Assembly: GCF_947179515.1 (NCBI RefSeq)
Contig: NC_067485.1
Span: forward strand, 71,726,646 to 71,790,645
Origin: Apodemus sylvaticus
Taxonomy: Eukaryota > Chordata > Mammalia > Rodentia > Muridae
Length of the DNA: 64,000 nt
Direction: 5' to 3'
This document shows positions 24,715 to 35,969 of the stretch, in pieces. Below the pieces are notes generated by a model that searched no databases, had not been told where the DNA came from, and saw only the letters and a program-made list of their open reading frames with translations. Every line of letters begins with the position of its first letter. Position 1 is the first letter of the stretch. The position numbers and the translations under genes are program-made.

Positions 24715-24890
24715 GATGGGAGGGGAGAAGAGAAGAGGGGAAGAGAGGAGAGGGGAGGGAAGTGGGGGAAAGAAAGGGGAACAAGAGGAGAGAGACTTGT
24801 AACCCAGGCTGACCTTGAACTCACTGTACTATTAGTAATAAAGACAATTTGAACCTCTGGTTCTCCTGAGCCTAACATTCCATCAATACA
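24715..24890 (-). repeat. Purine tract and antisense B1-like fragment
   Basis: GGGGAAGAGAGGAGAGG tract (24720-24795) followed by AACCCAGGCTGACCTTGAACTC. Confidence 0.45.
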
Positions 24891-24999
24891 GGATTCCAGT
24901 AAGTGTTATTGTGTGGTTCTTAACATGCTGGGAACCAATTCCAGAGCATTATAAATGATGGACAAGCATCCTTCCAACTACATCATCAACCCAAGTGTT

Positions 25000-26530
25000 T
25001 CTAGATATCTAAACACTTGGGGAAAGGAGGAGTGAGGGGGACACACCCCAGCTCCAGGGCAACAGAACCTTCTGTCTTAGGAACACTTCCACCTTGCCCT
25101 ACATAATTCCCCACCTAGCTGTTTATATGTACCTGTCAAAATATGTTTTTGTAATAAGCCAGTAAATATAATGTTTCCTTGAGTTCTGTAAGCTGTACGG
25201 CAAATTAGTAAACTCCAACAAAGTCAGACATTCTGCATACCCCGATGTACAGCAGGCTAGTGGGTCAGGTGCTTAGTAAAACAGCCTGGGGCCTCCTGTT
25301 GGCATTGGAAGTCTCAGGCAGATCTGTAGGGTAGTGTTCTTACCTGTGGGACCTGCCACCACACTCAGAGACCTGGTGTTGGAACTCAGGAGAACAAAAG
25401 GACATTTGGTCCTGATATCCCTTACAAATACTGCTGGTTGGTGGTAGAGGGACATGATAAGAGTTCACAGAGGGCTTCTGTGTTGATTGTGGAGAATATC
25501 ATAAAAAACGACAAGTCCCCATCCCCCACCCTCACCCCCCACCACAGCTTTTCAGACCTTCTCTGCCCAGCTGCAGGGTTAACATTTGAGGCCAGGTCTT
25601 TGAACAGACAGGAGGTGATCTGCTCTATGCTAGATGTGCTGGGTTGGGCTGTCTCTTGCTGTGTTGGTGAGGATCCTGATGTTTCCTTCCAACCTGTGTT
25701 CAGGTGCACATGCAGTCACAACCATGTGTTCCTTATCTCCCCTGTAGCCCTTTCATCAGGAATCAAAATTCTTCCCTGGTTATGACATCCCTTTGACCTT
25801 GAGCACAAAACCTGAGCTCATGCTGTCTTCTGAGCCACCCAGGAGCTGGCCCAAGTTCTTACTTACCTTTCACTGGGGTCTGGTTGTCAAGGTAACGCTG
25901 TGCCTGGATCTCACCCTTCTGATCAAATACCATCTGTGTCCTGTGATGCCACCTTGCTGAAGTTCAGGGTCTGGGAATGCAAAGCAGGAGGGGTTCTCTA
26001 TTATTTTCTAGCTTTGCATTCCACAGTCTCAGCAGAGGCATCTTCCAGTATGGTATAGCACCATCACAGTTGAGATTGCTTCCTGAGTGTAATGGGAATC
26101 AATCCATCAATCTCCCCTGCCTGTGACATCTGATGCAGCCATATGTTAATGGAGCTGGGGGAACAAGAGCACAAGCACATTTTGCAGGCTTGTCTTTCTT
26201 TTCGTTTTTCTGTTCTTTTCTTTGATTTTTTTAAATTAAAGCCTCCAGAAGAGGACAGAGGATCAGTGGGAGGGTATGCCTAGCTGTAAGGTTTAAATAC
26301 ACACTCAGGTGGGAGTGGGCAGAGAAGCAGAGACAGAAAGATAAAGGCCTTGCTTTGAGGATGCCTGAGACCCTCCTGAAGGGCTCAGAGACCCCATGTG
26401 ATTCTGATCTTTCTCTATAGACCAGAGAAGCCTGGCTCGGCCCATTTGTTCTGGTAAATAGTTTACTGTAGTTAACTCCTCCTCTGTGACACTCTGGCTT
26501 CCTCTCAATTCCCTCATGCCAGATCTCCAT
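25000..26530. other. No recognised gene
   Basis: Mixed-composition sequence without clear repeats or convincing exons. It ends at the CpG island, so proximal regulatory sequence is possible but I cannot point to it. Confidence 0.4.
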
Positions 26531-26534
26531 CCAT

Positions 26535-26860
26535 AATGAACCGCGGAGGTGGACTGCAGGACTCAGGAAGAGCTGCGGTGGGGCGGGGAGTTGGGCGTGG
26601 CTTTGGGAGGCGTGTTCAAGTGGGCGTGGTCTGGGAAATTCCCAGGCTAGGGCTGAGAGGGGCAGGCGGGTCGCGAGGCCGGGCGTCATCATCCTGCTGC
26701 CCGGTCGCCGCCCCCGGCCGGTCCTTGGCGGGCGTCGGCATCCAGAGCTTTGGGACAAAATGCCAACGAAGCAGTGACCTGAGAGGAGCGGATCCCTGTG
26801 GCTGGTAAGCCGGGCCGGGAGGGGGCGGGTGCTGGCTGAGCGCGGCGACTCTCCCCCGAG
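26535..26860 (+). promoter_or_regulatory. CpG island / GC-box promoter of an unidentified transcript
   Basis: This is the only single-copy region with dense CpG. It holds GGGGCGGGG at about 26579, GGGCGTGG boxes at about 26593 and 26622, several CG clusters (GGTCGCGAGGCCGGGCG, CGCCGCCCCCGGCCGG) and GGGGGCGGG near 26822. It is not inside a recognisable repeat. Vertebrate CpG islands of this kind mark promoters, often bidirectional. Open frames across it on both strands look like GC-driven chance frames. The downstream gene is not identified; it could be an lncRNA or an alternative 5' exon of the ankyrin gene 8.3 kb away. Confidence 0.6.
26700..26804 (+). other. Possible non-coding first exon ending at a strong splice donor
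   Basis: CTG/GTAAGC at 26804/26805 is a near-consensus donor at the 3' side of the CpG island. The 5' limit is arbitrary. The short ATG frame ATGCCAACGAAGCAGTGA within it stops at once, so it would be 5' UTR. No partner acceptor is established. Confidence 0.35.
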
Positions 26861-27270
26861 GTTTCCACTCCATCCTGGCAGCGGTTCTCGCTGTCTCCTT
26901 CTCCGGGAACCTGCCTCGGGAAGGGTGGCGAAGCTGGGGCTGCCATCCTGTAGGAAGGCTGTCCTGGTAAGGCTTCCTAGGCCCAGGCACACCCTGAGCT
27001 GGGGTCACAGGGCTGCAAGGATGGAGGTGGGGGTGGGGAGTGAAGGCCAACTCCAGAAGTCACCCCTCTTTTACCAGGATAGTAAAACACAGGCTCAGCT
27101 GGTCTCAGGTGACCTCCAGTTCAAGTCACCGAGGTGGTTGTAAGGTGATGTCCCAGGTTGTGATTAAGCAAGCAGTCAGTTCATTTTAAGGAGGAAGTGG
27201 TTAAGATACTGTCTCAAGGAATGAAGGTACACTGAATGAGGTCACCCAGGAACAGTAAAGTATAGAGAGG

Positions 27271-27681
27271 TCACTCAATGAAGTCAGGACAGGAACTCAA
27301 ACAGGGCAGGAACTGGAGGCAGGAGTTGACACAGAGGATGCCATGGAGGAGTGCTTCTTTCTGACTTGCCCCTCATGACTTGCTCAGCCTGCTTTCCTAT
27401 AGAACCCAGAACCTCCAACCCAGGGATGGTCCACTCACCACAGGCTGGTCCATCCCCCCTGAATCACTAATCATGAAAATGCCTATCAGCTGGATCTTAG
27501 GGAGGCATGTTCTCAGTTGAGTGCTTTGCCATGATGATGGGCTCTCAAGCATTTCTTCTGAACATTACTTTAGTCCTGACAGTTTGGAATGATCTATAAG
27601 AGACAGTTATTGAAAACCATGCTGATTAAGCTAACTAAACTGTTTGATCATTTTATTAATGCCCCAGACCAAGAGCAGGCT
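27271..27681 (-). mobile_element. LTR-containing repeat, copy B
   Basis: It is collinear with 22604-23015 with few mismatches and only small indels, including flanks beyond the LTR-like part (GATCTATAAGAGACAGTTATTG). Confidence 0.65.
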
Positions 27682-27710
27682 GTCTCTGTCTCTCTTTGTC
27701 TCTCTCTGTC

Positions 27711-27764
<54 letters not shown>

Positions 27765-27768
27765 ATCT
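27676..27768. repeat. (CT)n / CTCTGT microsatellite
   Basis: CTCTGT units and then about 20 CT units, right after LTR copy B. Confidence 0.9.
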
Positions 27769-28069
27769 TATACTGTAGACTTCAGTGGTCTGGAACTCAC
27801 CCTGTATCCCATGTTTTAGTCAAACTCAAGGCCTTCCTCCTCCCTCAGTTTGCCAAGTACTGTGTTATAGCACGAACCACCTTCCCCTTCTTAGTAAATA
27901 TGTTTGCCTGGAAATGGTACTTCATACCCAGATCAGTTGGATTTTTGTGAGGAATAAAGTCTCCTTTCCAGCTGTAATCTTTGAAGGTACATAAAAAGAT
28001 AGATACGTATCTCTGGGTTTCCCCATTTAATGCCATTCAAGAACTTACTGCTTCATACATTCAGGCACC

Positions 28070-28209
28070 AGTGAGTTGGTTTAAGACTTTTGCTGCTAAG
28101 CTTGATGATCTAATTTCCATCCTTGGAACCCAGATGGGGGAAGGAAAGAGAAAGGTTCTCGTCTGAACTCCACATAGACTGCTGGCATGGTGCTTGTGTT
28201 TGCTCATGC

Positions 28210-28245
<36 letters not shown>

Positions 28246-28335
28246 CAGATGATAGTATATAGATGGATGAATACATGGATGAATAGATAGATAAATATAG
28301 AGATAGATAGATCAATAGATATAGAGATAGATAGA
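28070..28335 (+). repeat. tRNA-derived SINE with (GT)n and (GATA)n tail
   Basis: AGTGAGTTGGTTTAAGACTTTTGCTGC...CCTTGGAACCCAGATGG is SINE-like. (GT)n at 28211-28242 and GATA/GATG units at 28255-28335 follow. Confidence 0.5.
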
Positions 28336-29209
28336 CAGTCAGGATAAAAATGTTTGGTGACTTCAAAATTTAAGCATTCTCCTACTACAGTCTGCCAGCA
28401 CATATTTTATGTGACCATATAGTGATAATTCATATTGTTACCTTTAAAACACTCAAAAATCCCAAAACATCCTTTGAGACTTCCACTCTTATATTATATA
28501 TAGATATTCAGACTTCCACTATTACCAGAAACCACTTTTAGTAATACGGTGATAGTATTTGAATGTTCACATTTGCTGTATATACTGGCTTCTTATTCAC
28601 CATGACCTTTGAATGATGGAATTAATTTTCCTCACACCATTTGACAGCAGTGCAACTAGGTGAGTCTGTATTTGTGAGAATGATTAGGAGTAATGGCAGG
28701 CTGGCAGTGTAGGGGTCTAGGAATACTGAGAGTGCCTGTGTTGAAGGGTGGAGGTGGGGCTGTGATTTTTCTAGAGAATTGAGCATACATTTTAGAGCTG
28801 GGAACCATGAGGAGTATTATCTACCGACCAGTCAGTAAATGGCCTGTAGATGTCAAGTGTCTCCCAAGGCCACTCACTTGGCTATTGGTACAAGTGATTC
28901 TTCCACTGTCTCCCCTAGCATGGCTCTGGTTTTGTTTTGTTTTGTTTTCACTGTCTTTGTAGAATCTGAGCAACCTGCATCAAGTATGGAAGGATTCCTG
29001 GAGCCATCAGGACCAGGGCCAGCATTACTGTGTCTGTGCTTGTAGGCTGAGGGAAGGTGCAGATGGGAGGTCAAGGAGCAGAGACAGCTAAGCAGTCTTC
29101 AGAAAGGCCTTCTCCCTCCCCATTCCCGTACACTCCCTTTGCCTCTTCCTCCTGTTCCTCCCCCTCCCTTCTTTTCTTTAATTTTGATAAAACCATAAAG
29201 AAATAATTT

Positions 29210-29312
29210 GTTGCTGGACCTAAGTGTGGTGACATGCCTATTATCCCAGCACTTAGGAGGCTAAGGCAGAAAGTTTACCAGTTTGAGGCTATCCTCCATC
29301 TCCAAAAAAAGA
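29210..29312 (+). repeat. B1-like SINE
   Basis: AAGTGTGGTGACATGCCTATTATCCCAGCACTTAGG. Confidence 0.7.
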
Positions 29313-29404
29313 ATAGAGATCCAGATGTTGTTTTATGCATATAATAAGATGGAAGTAAACACATCCTATAGATGTCTGTTTATTACATGTTTAACATCTG
29401 TTGA

Positions 29405-29680
29405 GATGGGTATAGTGGATTAATTTTGTAATCTCACCCAGTACTCTGCATGTGGAGGCAGGAGGATCACCATGAGTTCAGGGGCAATTGGATCTACATA
29501 ATGAATCCTTGGCCAAACTGGGCTATAGAATGAGACCTTGTCTGAAAAAGCAAAGATAAAAACAAAAACAGATCAAATGACAATGTTGAGTATAGCTATA
29601 GCTCACTAGAGCACTTGCTAGTATTCATAACTCCCTGGGTTCTGTCCCTGGCATCAACTTCCCAACACACACAAATTTGT
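29405..29680 (+). repeat. B1-like and tRNA-derived SINE fragments
   Basis: GTGGAGGCAGGAGGATCACCATGAGTTC (B1-like, to 29560), then GAGCACTTGCTAGTATTCATAACTCCCTGGGTTC (tRNA-like). Confidence 0.5.
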
Positions 29681-29910
29681 CAAATATTTCTATGGCTTTT
29701 TCAGATTAAATACTAAAGAAAATTTTACTATTCCACAAAAAGAAACACTTTTATTAACTGTTGTCACCAGCATCATTATATACAAAAATAAAAATTTTAA
29801 TGATTTTTCTATATGTATATATATGCATGCTGACATATATGTCGGAATACATGTCTAGGTGCATGTCTGAAGTTGACATCAAGCATCTTTCTTGACTGCT
29901 GTCTACTTTA

Positions 29911-32195
29911 TTTATTTATTTATTTATTATTTTTTTATTTTTTATTCGATATAATTTATTTACATTTCAAATGATTTCCCCTTTTCTAGCCCCTCCCCAC
30001 TCCCCGAAAGTCCCGTAAGCCCCCTTCTCTTCCCCTGTCCTCCCTCCCACCCCTTCCCAGTTCCCCGTTCTGGTTTTGCCGAATACTGTTTCACTGAGTC
30101 TTTCCAGAACCAGGGACCACTCCTCCTTTCTTCTTGTATCTCATTTGATGTGTGGATTATGTTTTGGGTATTCCAGTTTTCTAGGTTAATAACCACTTAT
30201 TAGTGAGTGCATACCATGATTCACCTTTTGAGTCTGGGTTACCCCACTTAGTATGATGTTCTCTAGCTCCATCCATTTGCCTAAGAATTTCATGAATTCA
30301 TTGTTTCTAATGGCTGAATAGTACTCCATTGTGTAGATATACCACATTTTTTGCATCCACTCTTCTGTTGAGGGATACCTGGGTTCTTTCCAGCATCTGG
30401 CAATTATAAATAGGGCTGCTATGAACATAGTAGAGCATGTATCCTTATTACATGGTGGGGAATCCTCTGGGTATATATGCCCAGGAGTGGTATAGCAGGA
30501 TCTTCTGGAAGTGAGGTGCCCAGTTTTCGGAGGAACCGCCAGACTGCTTTCCAGAGTGGTTGTACCAATTTGCAACCCCACCAGCAGTGAAGGAGTGTTC
30601 CTCTTTCTCCACACCCTCTCCAACACCTGCTGTCTCCTGAATTTTTAATCTTAGCCATTCTGACTGGTGTAAGATGAAATCTTAGGGTTGTTTTGATTTG
30701 CATTTCCCCAATGACTAATGAAGTTGAGCATTTTTTAAGATGCTTCTCCGCCATCCGAAGTTCTTCAGGTGAGAATTCTTTGTTTAACTCTGTACCCCAT
30801 TTTTTAATAGGGTTGTTCAGTTTTCTGGAGTCTAACTTCTTGAGTTCTTTATATATATTGGATATTAGCCCTCTATCTGATGTAGGATTGGTGAAGATCT
30901 TTTCCCAATTTGTTGGTTGCCGATCTGTCCTCTTGATGGTGTCCTTTGCCTTACAGAAACTCTGTAGCCTTATGAGGTCCCATTTGTCAATTCTTGCTCT
31001 TAGAGCATACGCTATTGGTGTTCTGTTCAGAAACTTTCTCCCTGTACCGATGTCCTCAAGGGTCTTCCCCAGTTTCTTTTCTATTAGCTTCAGAGTGTCT
31101 GGCTTTATGTGGAGGTCCTTGATCCATTTGGATTTGAGCTTAGTACAAGGAAACAAGGATGAATCAATTCGCATTCTTCTGCATGCTGACCTCCAGTTGA
31201 ACCAGCACCATTTGTTGAAAAGGCTATCTTTTTTCCATTGGATGTTTTTAGCCTCTTTGTCGAAGATCAAGTGGCCATAGGTGTGTGGGTTCATTTCTGG
31301 ATCTTCAATCCTGTTCCATTGATCCTCCTGCCTGTCACTGTACCAATACCATGCAGTTTTTAACACTATTGCTCTGTAGTATTGCTTGAGGTCAGGGATA
31401 CTGATTCCCCCAGATTTTCTTTTGTTGCTGAGAATAGTTTTAGCTATCCTGGGTTTTTTGTTGTTCCAGATGAATTTGATAATTGCTCTTTCTAACTCTG
31501 TGAAGAATTGAGTTGGGATTTTGATGGGTATTGCATTGAATCTGTATATTGCTTTTGGCAAAATGGCCATTTTAACTATATTGATTCTACCGATCCATGA
31601 GCATGGGAGGTTTTCCCATTTTTTGAGGTCTTCTTCCATTTCCTTCTTCATAGTCTTGAAGTTCTTGTCATACAGATCTTTCACATGTTTGGTAAGAGTC
31701 ACCCCAAGATACTTTATACTGTTTGTGGCTATTGTGAAGGGGGTCATTTCCCTAATTTCTTTCTCAGCCTGCTTATCCTTTGAGTATAGGAAGGCCACTG
31801 ATTTGCTTGAGTTGATTTTATAACCTGCCACTTTGCTGAAGTTGTTTATCAGCTGTAGGAGCTCTCTACTGGAGTTTTTTGGGTCACTTAGGTAGACTAT
31901 CATGTCGTCTGCAAATAATGATAGTTTGACTTCCTCCTTTCCAATTTGTATCCCTTTGACCTCCTTATGTTGTCGAATTGCCGGAGCTAGTACCTCAAGT
32001 ACAATATTGAAAAGATAAGGAGAAAGGGGGCAGCCTTGCCTGGTCCCTGATTTCAGTGGGATTGCTTCAAGTTTCTCTCCATTTAGTTTGATGCTGGCTA
32101 CCAGTTTGCTGTATATTGCTTTTACTATGTTTAGGTATGGGCCTTGAATTCCTGTTCTCTCCAAGACTTTAAGCATGAAAGGATGCTGAATTTTG
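29911..32195 (-). mobile_element. 5'-truncated antisense L1 of the same family
   Basis: Read on the minus strand, it begins within the ORF2 reverse transcriptase (CAAAATTCAGCATCC at 32195) and runs through the ORF2 C-terminus (stop near 30186) and 3' UTR to an A-rich tail at about 29911-29945. No convincing target-site duplication was found. It carries several private coding changes relative to the full-length copy, for example Leu for Pro in the YSKP motif and Pro for Arg in VLARAIRQ, so it is older. Confidence 0.9.
30186..32195 (-). pseudogene. ORF2 fragment broken by a 2-bp TA insertion
   Basis: The FADD box, the conserved C-terminal region and the Cys motif are readable in one frame from 32195 to about 30480. 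There GCATATATACCC replaces GCATATACCC (30471-30480), shifting the frame; the remaining C-terminus (MFIAALFIIARCWK onward) is in another frame. This is slippage in a TA run. Confidence 0.85.
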
Positions 32196-32784
32196 GCATC
32201 TTAATCATTTCAGTTAGGTAAAACCTATATCCACAGAAGAGGCTCACAAGTGAGCCATGACTGGTTGGGGTCTCCCTCTGAAGTCACTGTCCTCCTTTGT
32301 ACTTCTTGTGATGCTTTTCATCTAACCAGGTGCTTCCATAACACTTCATTCATCTACAAGTTCTTCAGCCTAGAAGCAGTGCACCAGACCCTTGATCTTA
32401 GAGAACCCACAGAGAGTCCAGGATGACGCCTCCTGTGGGCATAGAAAGCAATTCTGTGCATTGGGTCTTATTTTTCTGTGTGGGCACGAAGGATGAGCAC
32501 TTCTATTATGATGTGGTTCCGTGGGAGGAGGGTGGTTCTCCTCTGCCAGAACAGGAACTGGCTTCATGATGGACTACAACTCAGTGGATTCATGAAGCAC
32601 CTTAGTCTTTGAGCATTGGCAGTCTGAGAGCAACAGTTTTGCCTTCTCCCTCAGTCAGAGATAAGACAGTGTGCCGGGGCTGTAGCTCTCTGCTACATCA
32701 CAGTTGTGGGGCAAGTACCATCTGTTGCATAGATTTGTTTTAAATTATCTTATAATTAATCATTAGAGCTGAAAAATTTTTAAA

Positions 32785-32975
32785 AAGATTTATGTGCCTG
32801 TCTTTGTGAGTTTGTGCCATGTGTATACATGTGTCTATGGAGGCCAGAAGAGGACATCAAATCCCCTAGAACTGCAGTAACAGGCAGTTTTGAGACATCT
32901 GACATGGGATGGATACAAGGAGCCAAAGAGGAGTGAGTGCTTTAAAATACCGAGTCATCTTGCTGGGCCAAGAAA
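32785..32975 (-). repeat. B3-type SINE
   Basis: GGAGGCCAGAAGAGGACATCAAATCCCCTAGAACTGCAG is antisense B2/B3 body. The rest of 32.2-33.7 kb shows no gene. Confidence 0.6.
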
Positions 32976-33705
32976 TAATGCTTTTAAGTCATCTCTCAGG
33001 ACTTCAGTGATTTACCTTTGTAGAATAGGACCATTCCTGATGGGAATATGTATTGATTTAATGAAGTGTAAATATTAAAATTTGTTTGCCTAGAATATGT
33101 GTGTAGCCAGTCATTGGCAAGATGCCTGTTTGCCTGAGTGGTAGGTGATAAAAACATGGAATTGGCATTCTTATTTATGTGTTCTCATTGACAATCTGTG
33201 AAATAAAGCCATATCAGTAGAGGTGTTTTCAGGATATGCAATAGGTAAAAAGCTGCTTCAGTGTCTTCTGTGTATGCACTGATGAATACCATATCAAAGC
33301 CTCAAGAAAAAGAACGCTACTTTCACACCTTTTGTGTATTATAAGACGGTGTCTGCACATCAGCCTTGCTGTGTGCTGCTTCTGACCTTGGGCAGGATGC
33401 TGTACCTGCTTCCTCTTGGAATGATGCAGTCTGCAAGACTCGTGTTTCAGCATGCTGTGCCTAAGAATGGCCACAAATAAAAATTACTGTCCATTCCTTT
33501 TTTAAAAAGATAAAATATGGAGATCTTAATGACTTTTAATAAATGCAAAATATGCAGGGTTTAATAGCTTTTGGTAAGTATAAACTATGGATATTTTAAT
33601 AGCTTTATTGAGTTCCATTTTCCAAAAAATACAGTTCAGCATGGAGCTGCTGCCCTGCATATCAGTCAGTTTCAGATGTAGAAGATATCAGAGGGATATT
33701 GTGAG

Positions 33706-33709
<4 letters not shown>

Positions 33710-33785
<76 letters not shown>
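33710..33785. repeat. Long pure (GA)n microsatellite
   Basis: About 37 uninterrupted GA units. Confidence 0.95.
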
Positions 33786-33788
<3 letters not shown>

Positions 33789-34214
33789 TGTGTGTGTATG
33801 TGTGTAGAGTGTCAGGCAGGCTGTCAGGCCTCGGCCAACTGGCCTTTTGTTTGAACTTTTAATATTTTCTATAACCGTGTATGATGTTGGGGTGGGGTGT
33901 GTATCTGGGTGTCAGAGGACATTGGTGCAGAGTAAGGTCTCTTCTTCTACCTTCAAGACTCCTGCGGATAGGCCACAGGTCACCAGGATTACAAAGCCAC
34001 TTCCTTTATCCCCAAGCCCAATCTGGGCTTGTCTTAAGTCTGATCCCAGGAGACTGTTTCTGTGTCCATCTCTGACTTGTGGGATGTGCCAGGCCCATCT
34101 AGGACACCAGAATACTGTCCACAGTCATCTTGGCTGTTTTTCTTGTGGGACCTGAGGATGATCTTGGCCCTTGAATCTCGATTGCCTGAAATCTGAGAAC
34201 CTCAGACTGTGAGC

Positions 34215-34850
34215 CTCTAGATTTTAATGGCTGCTTCTATTTCTTTAGGGGTTACAGAACTATTTAATTTGCTTCCCTGATTTAACTCTGGTAAGTATCT
34301 ATCTAGAAAATCATCCATATCCTTAAGATTTTCCAAATTGTTGGAGAAGATGCTTTTCCAGTAAGACCTAATGACTTTTACGTTTCCTCGGGACCTGTTC
34401 TTAGGTTTCCCTTTTCATTTCTGATTTTGTCAGTGTGGATATTGTCTCTCTGATGTTTATTTAGTTTGGATAAGGTTTTGTCTATCTTGTTGATTTTCTA
34501 AAAGAACCAGCTCTTGGCTTGGCTGATTCATTGTCCTGTTGTCTTTGTTCCTAATGAACTGATTTCAGTCCTGAGTTTGATTATTTTCAGCGTCTACTCT
34601 TGGGTGTTTGCTTCTTTTTTCTAGAACTTTAAATATAGGTGTATATTTAAATTTTTATTATGAGAAATCTACTTTTTTTAAATGAACATACTTAGGGCTA
34701 TGACCTTTCCTCTTAGCACTGATTTCATTGTGTTTCATAGAATTTGGTATGTTGTGCCTTCACTTGTATTTAATTTACAAAGGCTTTGATGCCTTTCCTT
34801 ATTTCTTCTTTGACCTACTGTCCATGAAGTAGAGAGGTAGAACCTCTATA
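34215..34850 (-). mobile_element. Old antisense L1 fragment (ORF2 endonuclease-RT linker region)
   Basis: The sequence TTGATTTTCTAAAAGAACCAGCTCTTGG and neighbours are the reverse complement of an ORF2 segment around KINKTRSWFFEKINKID of the full-length copy, strongly diverged. The fragment ends within 20 bp of the ankyrin promoter block. Confidence 0.8.
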
Positions 34851-34870
34851 ACAGCTGTTGGACCTCGGCT

Positions 34871-34925
34871 TTCCCATTGGTCAGAGTGCGCATGCCTGTG
34901 TTTAGATGCGTTGCTTGGCAACAGT
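34871..34925 (+). promoter_or_regulatory. Promoter-like block: NF-Y, NRF1 and RFX X-box motifs upstream of the ankyrin gene
   Basis: Three motifs fall within 50 bp, 230-280 bp upstream of the ankyrin ATG: an inverted CCAAT box (ATTGG, 34876-34880), an NRF1-type TGCGCATGC (34887-34895) and a palindromic RFX X-box GTTGCTTGGCAAC (34910-34922). No TATA box is evident. NF-Y, NRF1 and RFX sites are typical of TATA-less promoters of testis and ciliary genes. The transcription start is inferred to lie roughly at 34930-35100. Confidence 0.6.
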
Positions 34926-35154
34926 TGGATAGAAGTCAGTTGACAGGAGTACCTGTTCTGGCTGGACTCTCTCCTACTGAGCTTGCCTGTGGGTGCTTTG
35001 TCCTGGTCTTGCTGGCAGTGGTGACAAGACTCACTTGCAGATCTATATCAGTGTGTTGGTTCTGAGGGTGGCCAAGAGCCAAGAGGGAGGGGAGGGGTCG
35101 GGGTGACTTGGGGTGACTGGGGTGACTCGGGGTGGGTGGGTGGGGAGCTCCACC

Positions 35155-35402
35155 ATGAGCTCCTCGTGTTGCTGGAATCGAAGGCCATCTTCCCCTGGAT
35201 CCTCCACCGGCCAGAGGGAGTCCTTCACAGGCCATGGGAGGCCATGTCAGAGTGGTACTGGCCTCTCTTCTGCCAGAGAGATCAAAAGCTACAAAGCCTT
35301 CAGCAAGATCCACAAGGCTGCTACCCGGGGTGATGTTGCCACAGTAGAGCACAGACTCATACTTAGGAAAAATGACATCAATGACCGAGACAGCAATGAC
35401 AG
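35155..35402 (+). CDS. Ankyrin gene coding exon 1 (initiator ATG, first ankyrin repeat)
   Basis: The ATG at 35155 is preceded by CACC with a purine-like -3 context and is the first ATG in this frame; upstream open sequence in the frame has no ATG. The exon encodes 82 residues plus two bases. A Ser/Arg-rich, probably disordered N-terminus of about 45 residues is followed by KIHKAATRGDVATVEH, a typical first ankyrin helix pair, and then NDINDRDSNDR, the turn into the next repeat. The donor is AG/GTGTCT, weaker than the others, but joining it to 43886 restores an Arg codon and a perfect continuation of the repeat. An alternative donor downstream is possible but would add residues that do not match an ankyrin fold. 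Confidence 0.8.
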
Positions 35403-35969
35403 GTGTCTGGGGCTGGGGGTCAGGGGAAAGGGGCAGGCTGGGAGGCAGGTGGAGAAAGAAATGTGTCAGCTTCCCTAAGTGGCCCCAGTGTCTAGGAGTA
35501 GGAGGAACTGCCAATGTTCGCAGGGCTACTGACTAGTATGCTGACCTTTGTCGCTAAGATTTCATGGTAATCTCAGTGCTTGGCAGTTATTCCACTGCTC
35601 TGGGAAGTGGGGTGGGGGAAGGGCGGAAGGCCCTGCTGACCTAGAGCTGTTCACCACAAAAAGCCACTGGTTCTTGAATTCATTAATGTTGTAGTATCCA
35701 GACCTCCTCTTTTCTGTGACTGATGTACCTATTTCTCTCCCAGGCACTATAGTAGGTTGGCCTCATTTTCATTCACATGTCCTTCAGTTTATTATATACA
35801 CAAATAAATAGACATAATCATTTTAGTTGCAGTTTGCTGAAAATAAGATACAGACTGTGTATCTTTCAAATATGGGTTTTCTTTCCATTTATGCAAGTTT
35901 TCCTTAAAGAGGTTTCATGGCTGGAGTCATAATAGTGAGCAGGAAAATATAACTTTAAAAGTGAAAAGC

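Noticed and set aside
26231..26992. 253-codon minus-strand open frame over the CpG island
   Set aside because: No homology I recognise and odd composition (Arg/Ser/Pro/Gly). GC-rich islands commonly give long chance frames, and a plus-strand splice donor lies inside it.
28963..29045. Possible exon after a T-rich acceptor (CACTGTCTTTGTAG)
   Set aside because: The acceptor is plausible but no convincing donor or conserved frame follows; kept only as a possibility for transcripts from the CpG island.
30693..31280. 195-codon plus-strand frame (also on the minus strand at 56733 and 58933)
   Set aside because: It is the antisense shadow of L1 ORF2 and appears in all three copies for that reason.
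29883..32210. GCATCTT near both ends of the antisense L1 as a target-site duplication
   Set aside because: Only 7 bases match, and the left copy is separated from the A tail by unrelated sequence.
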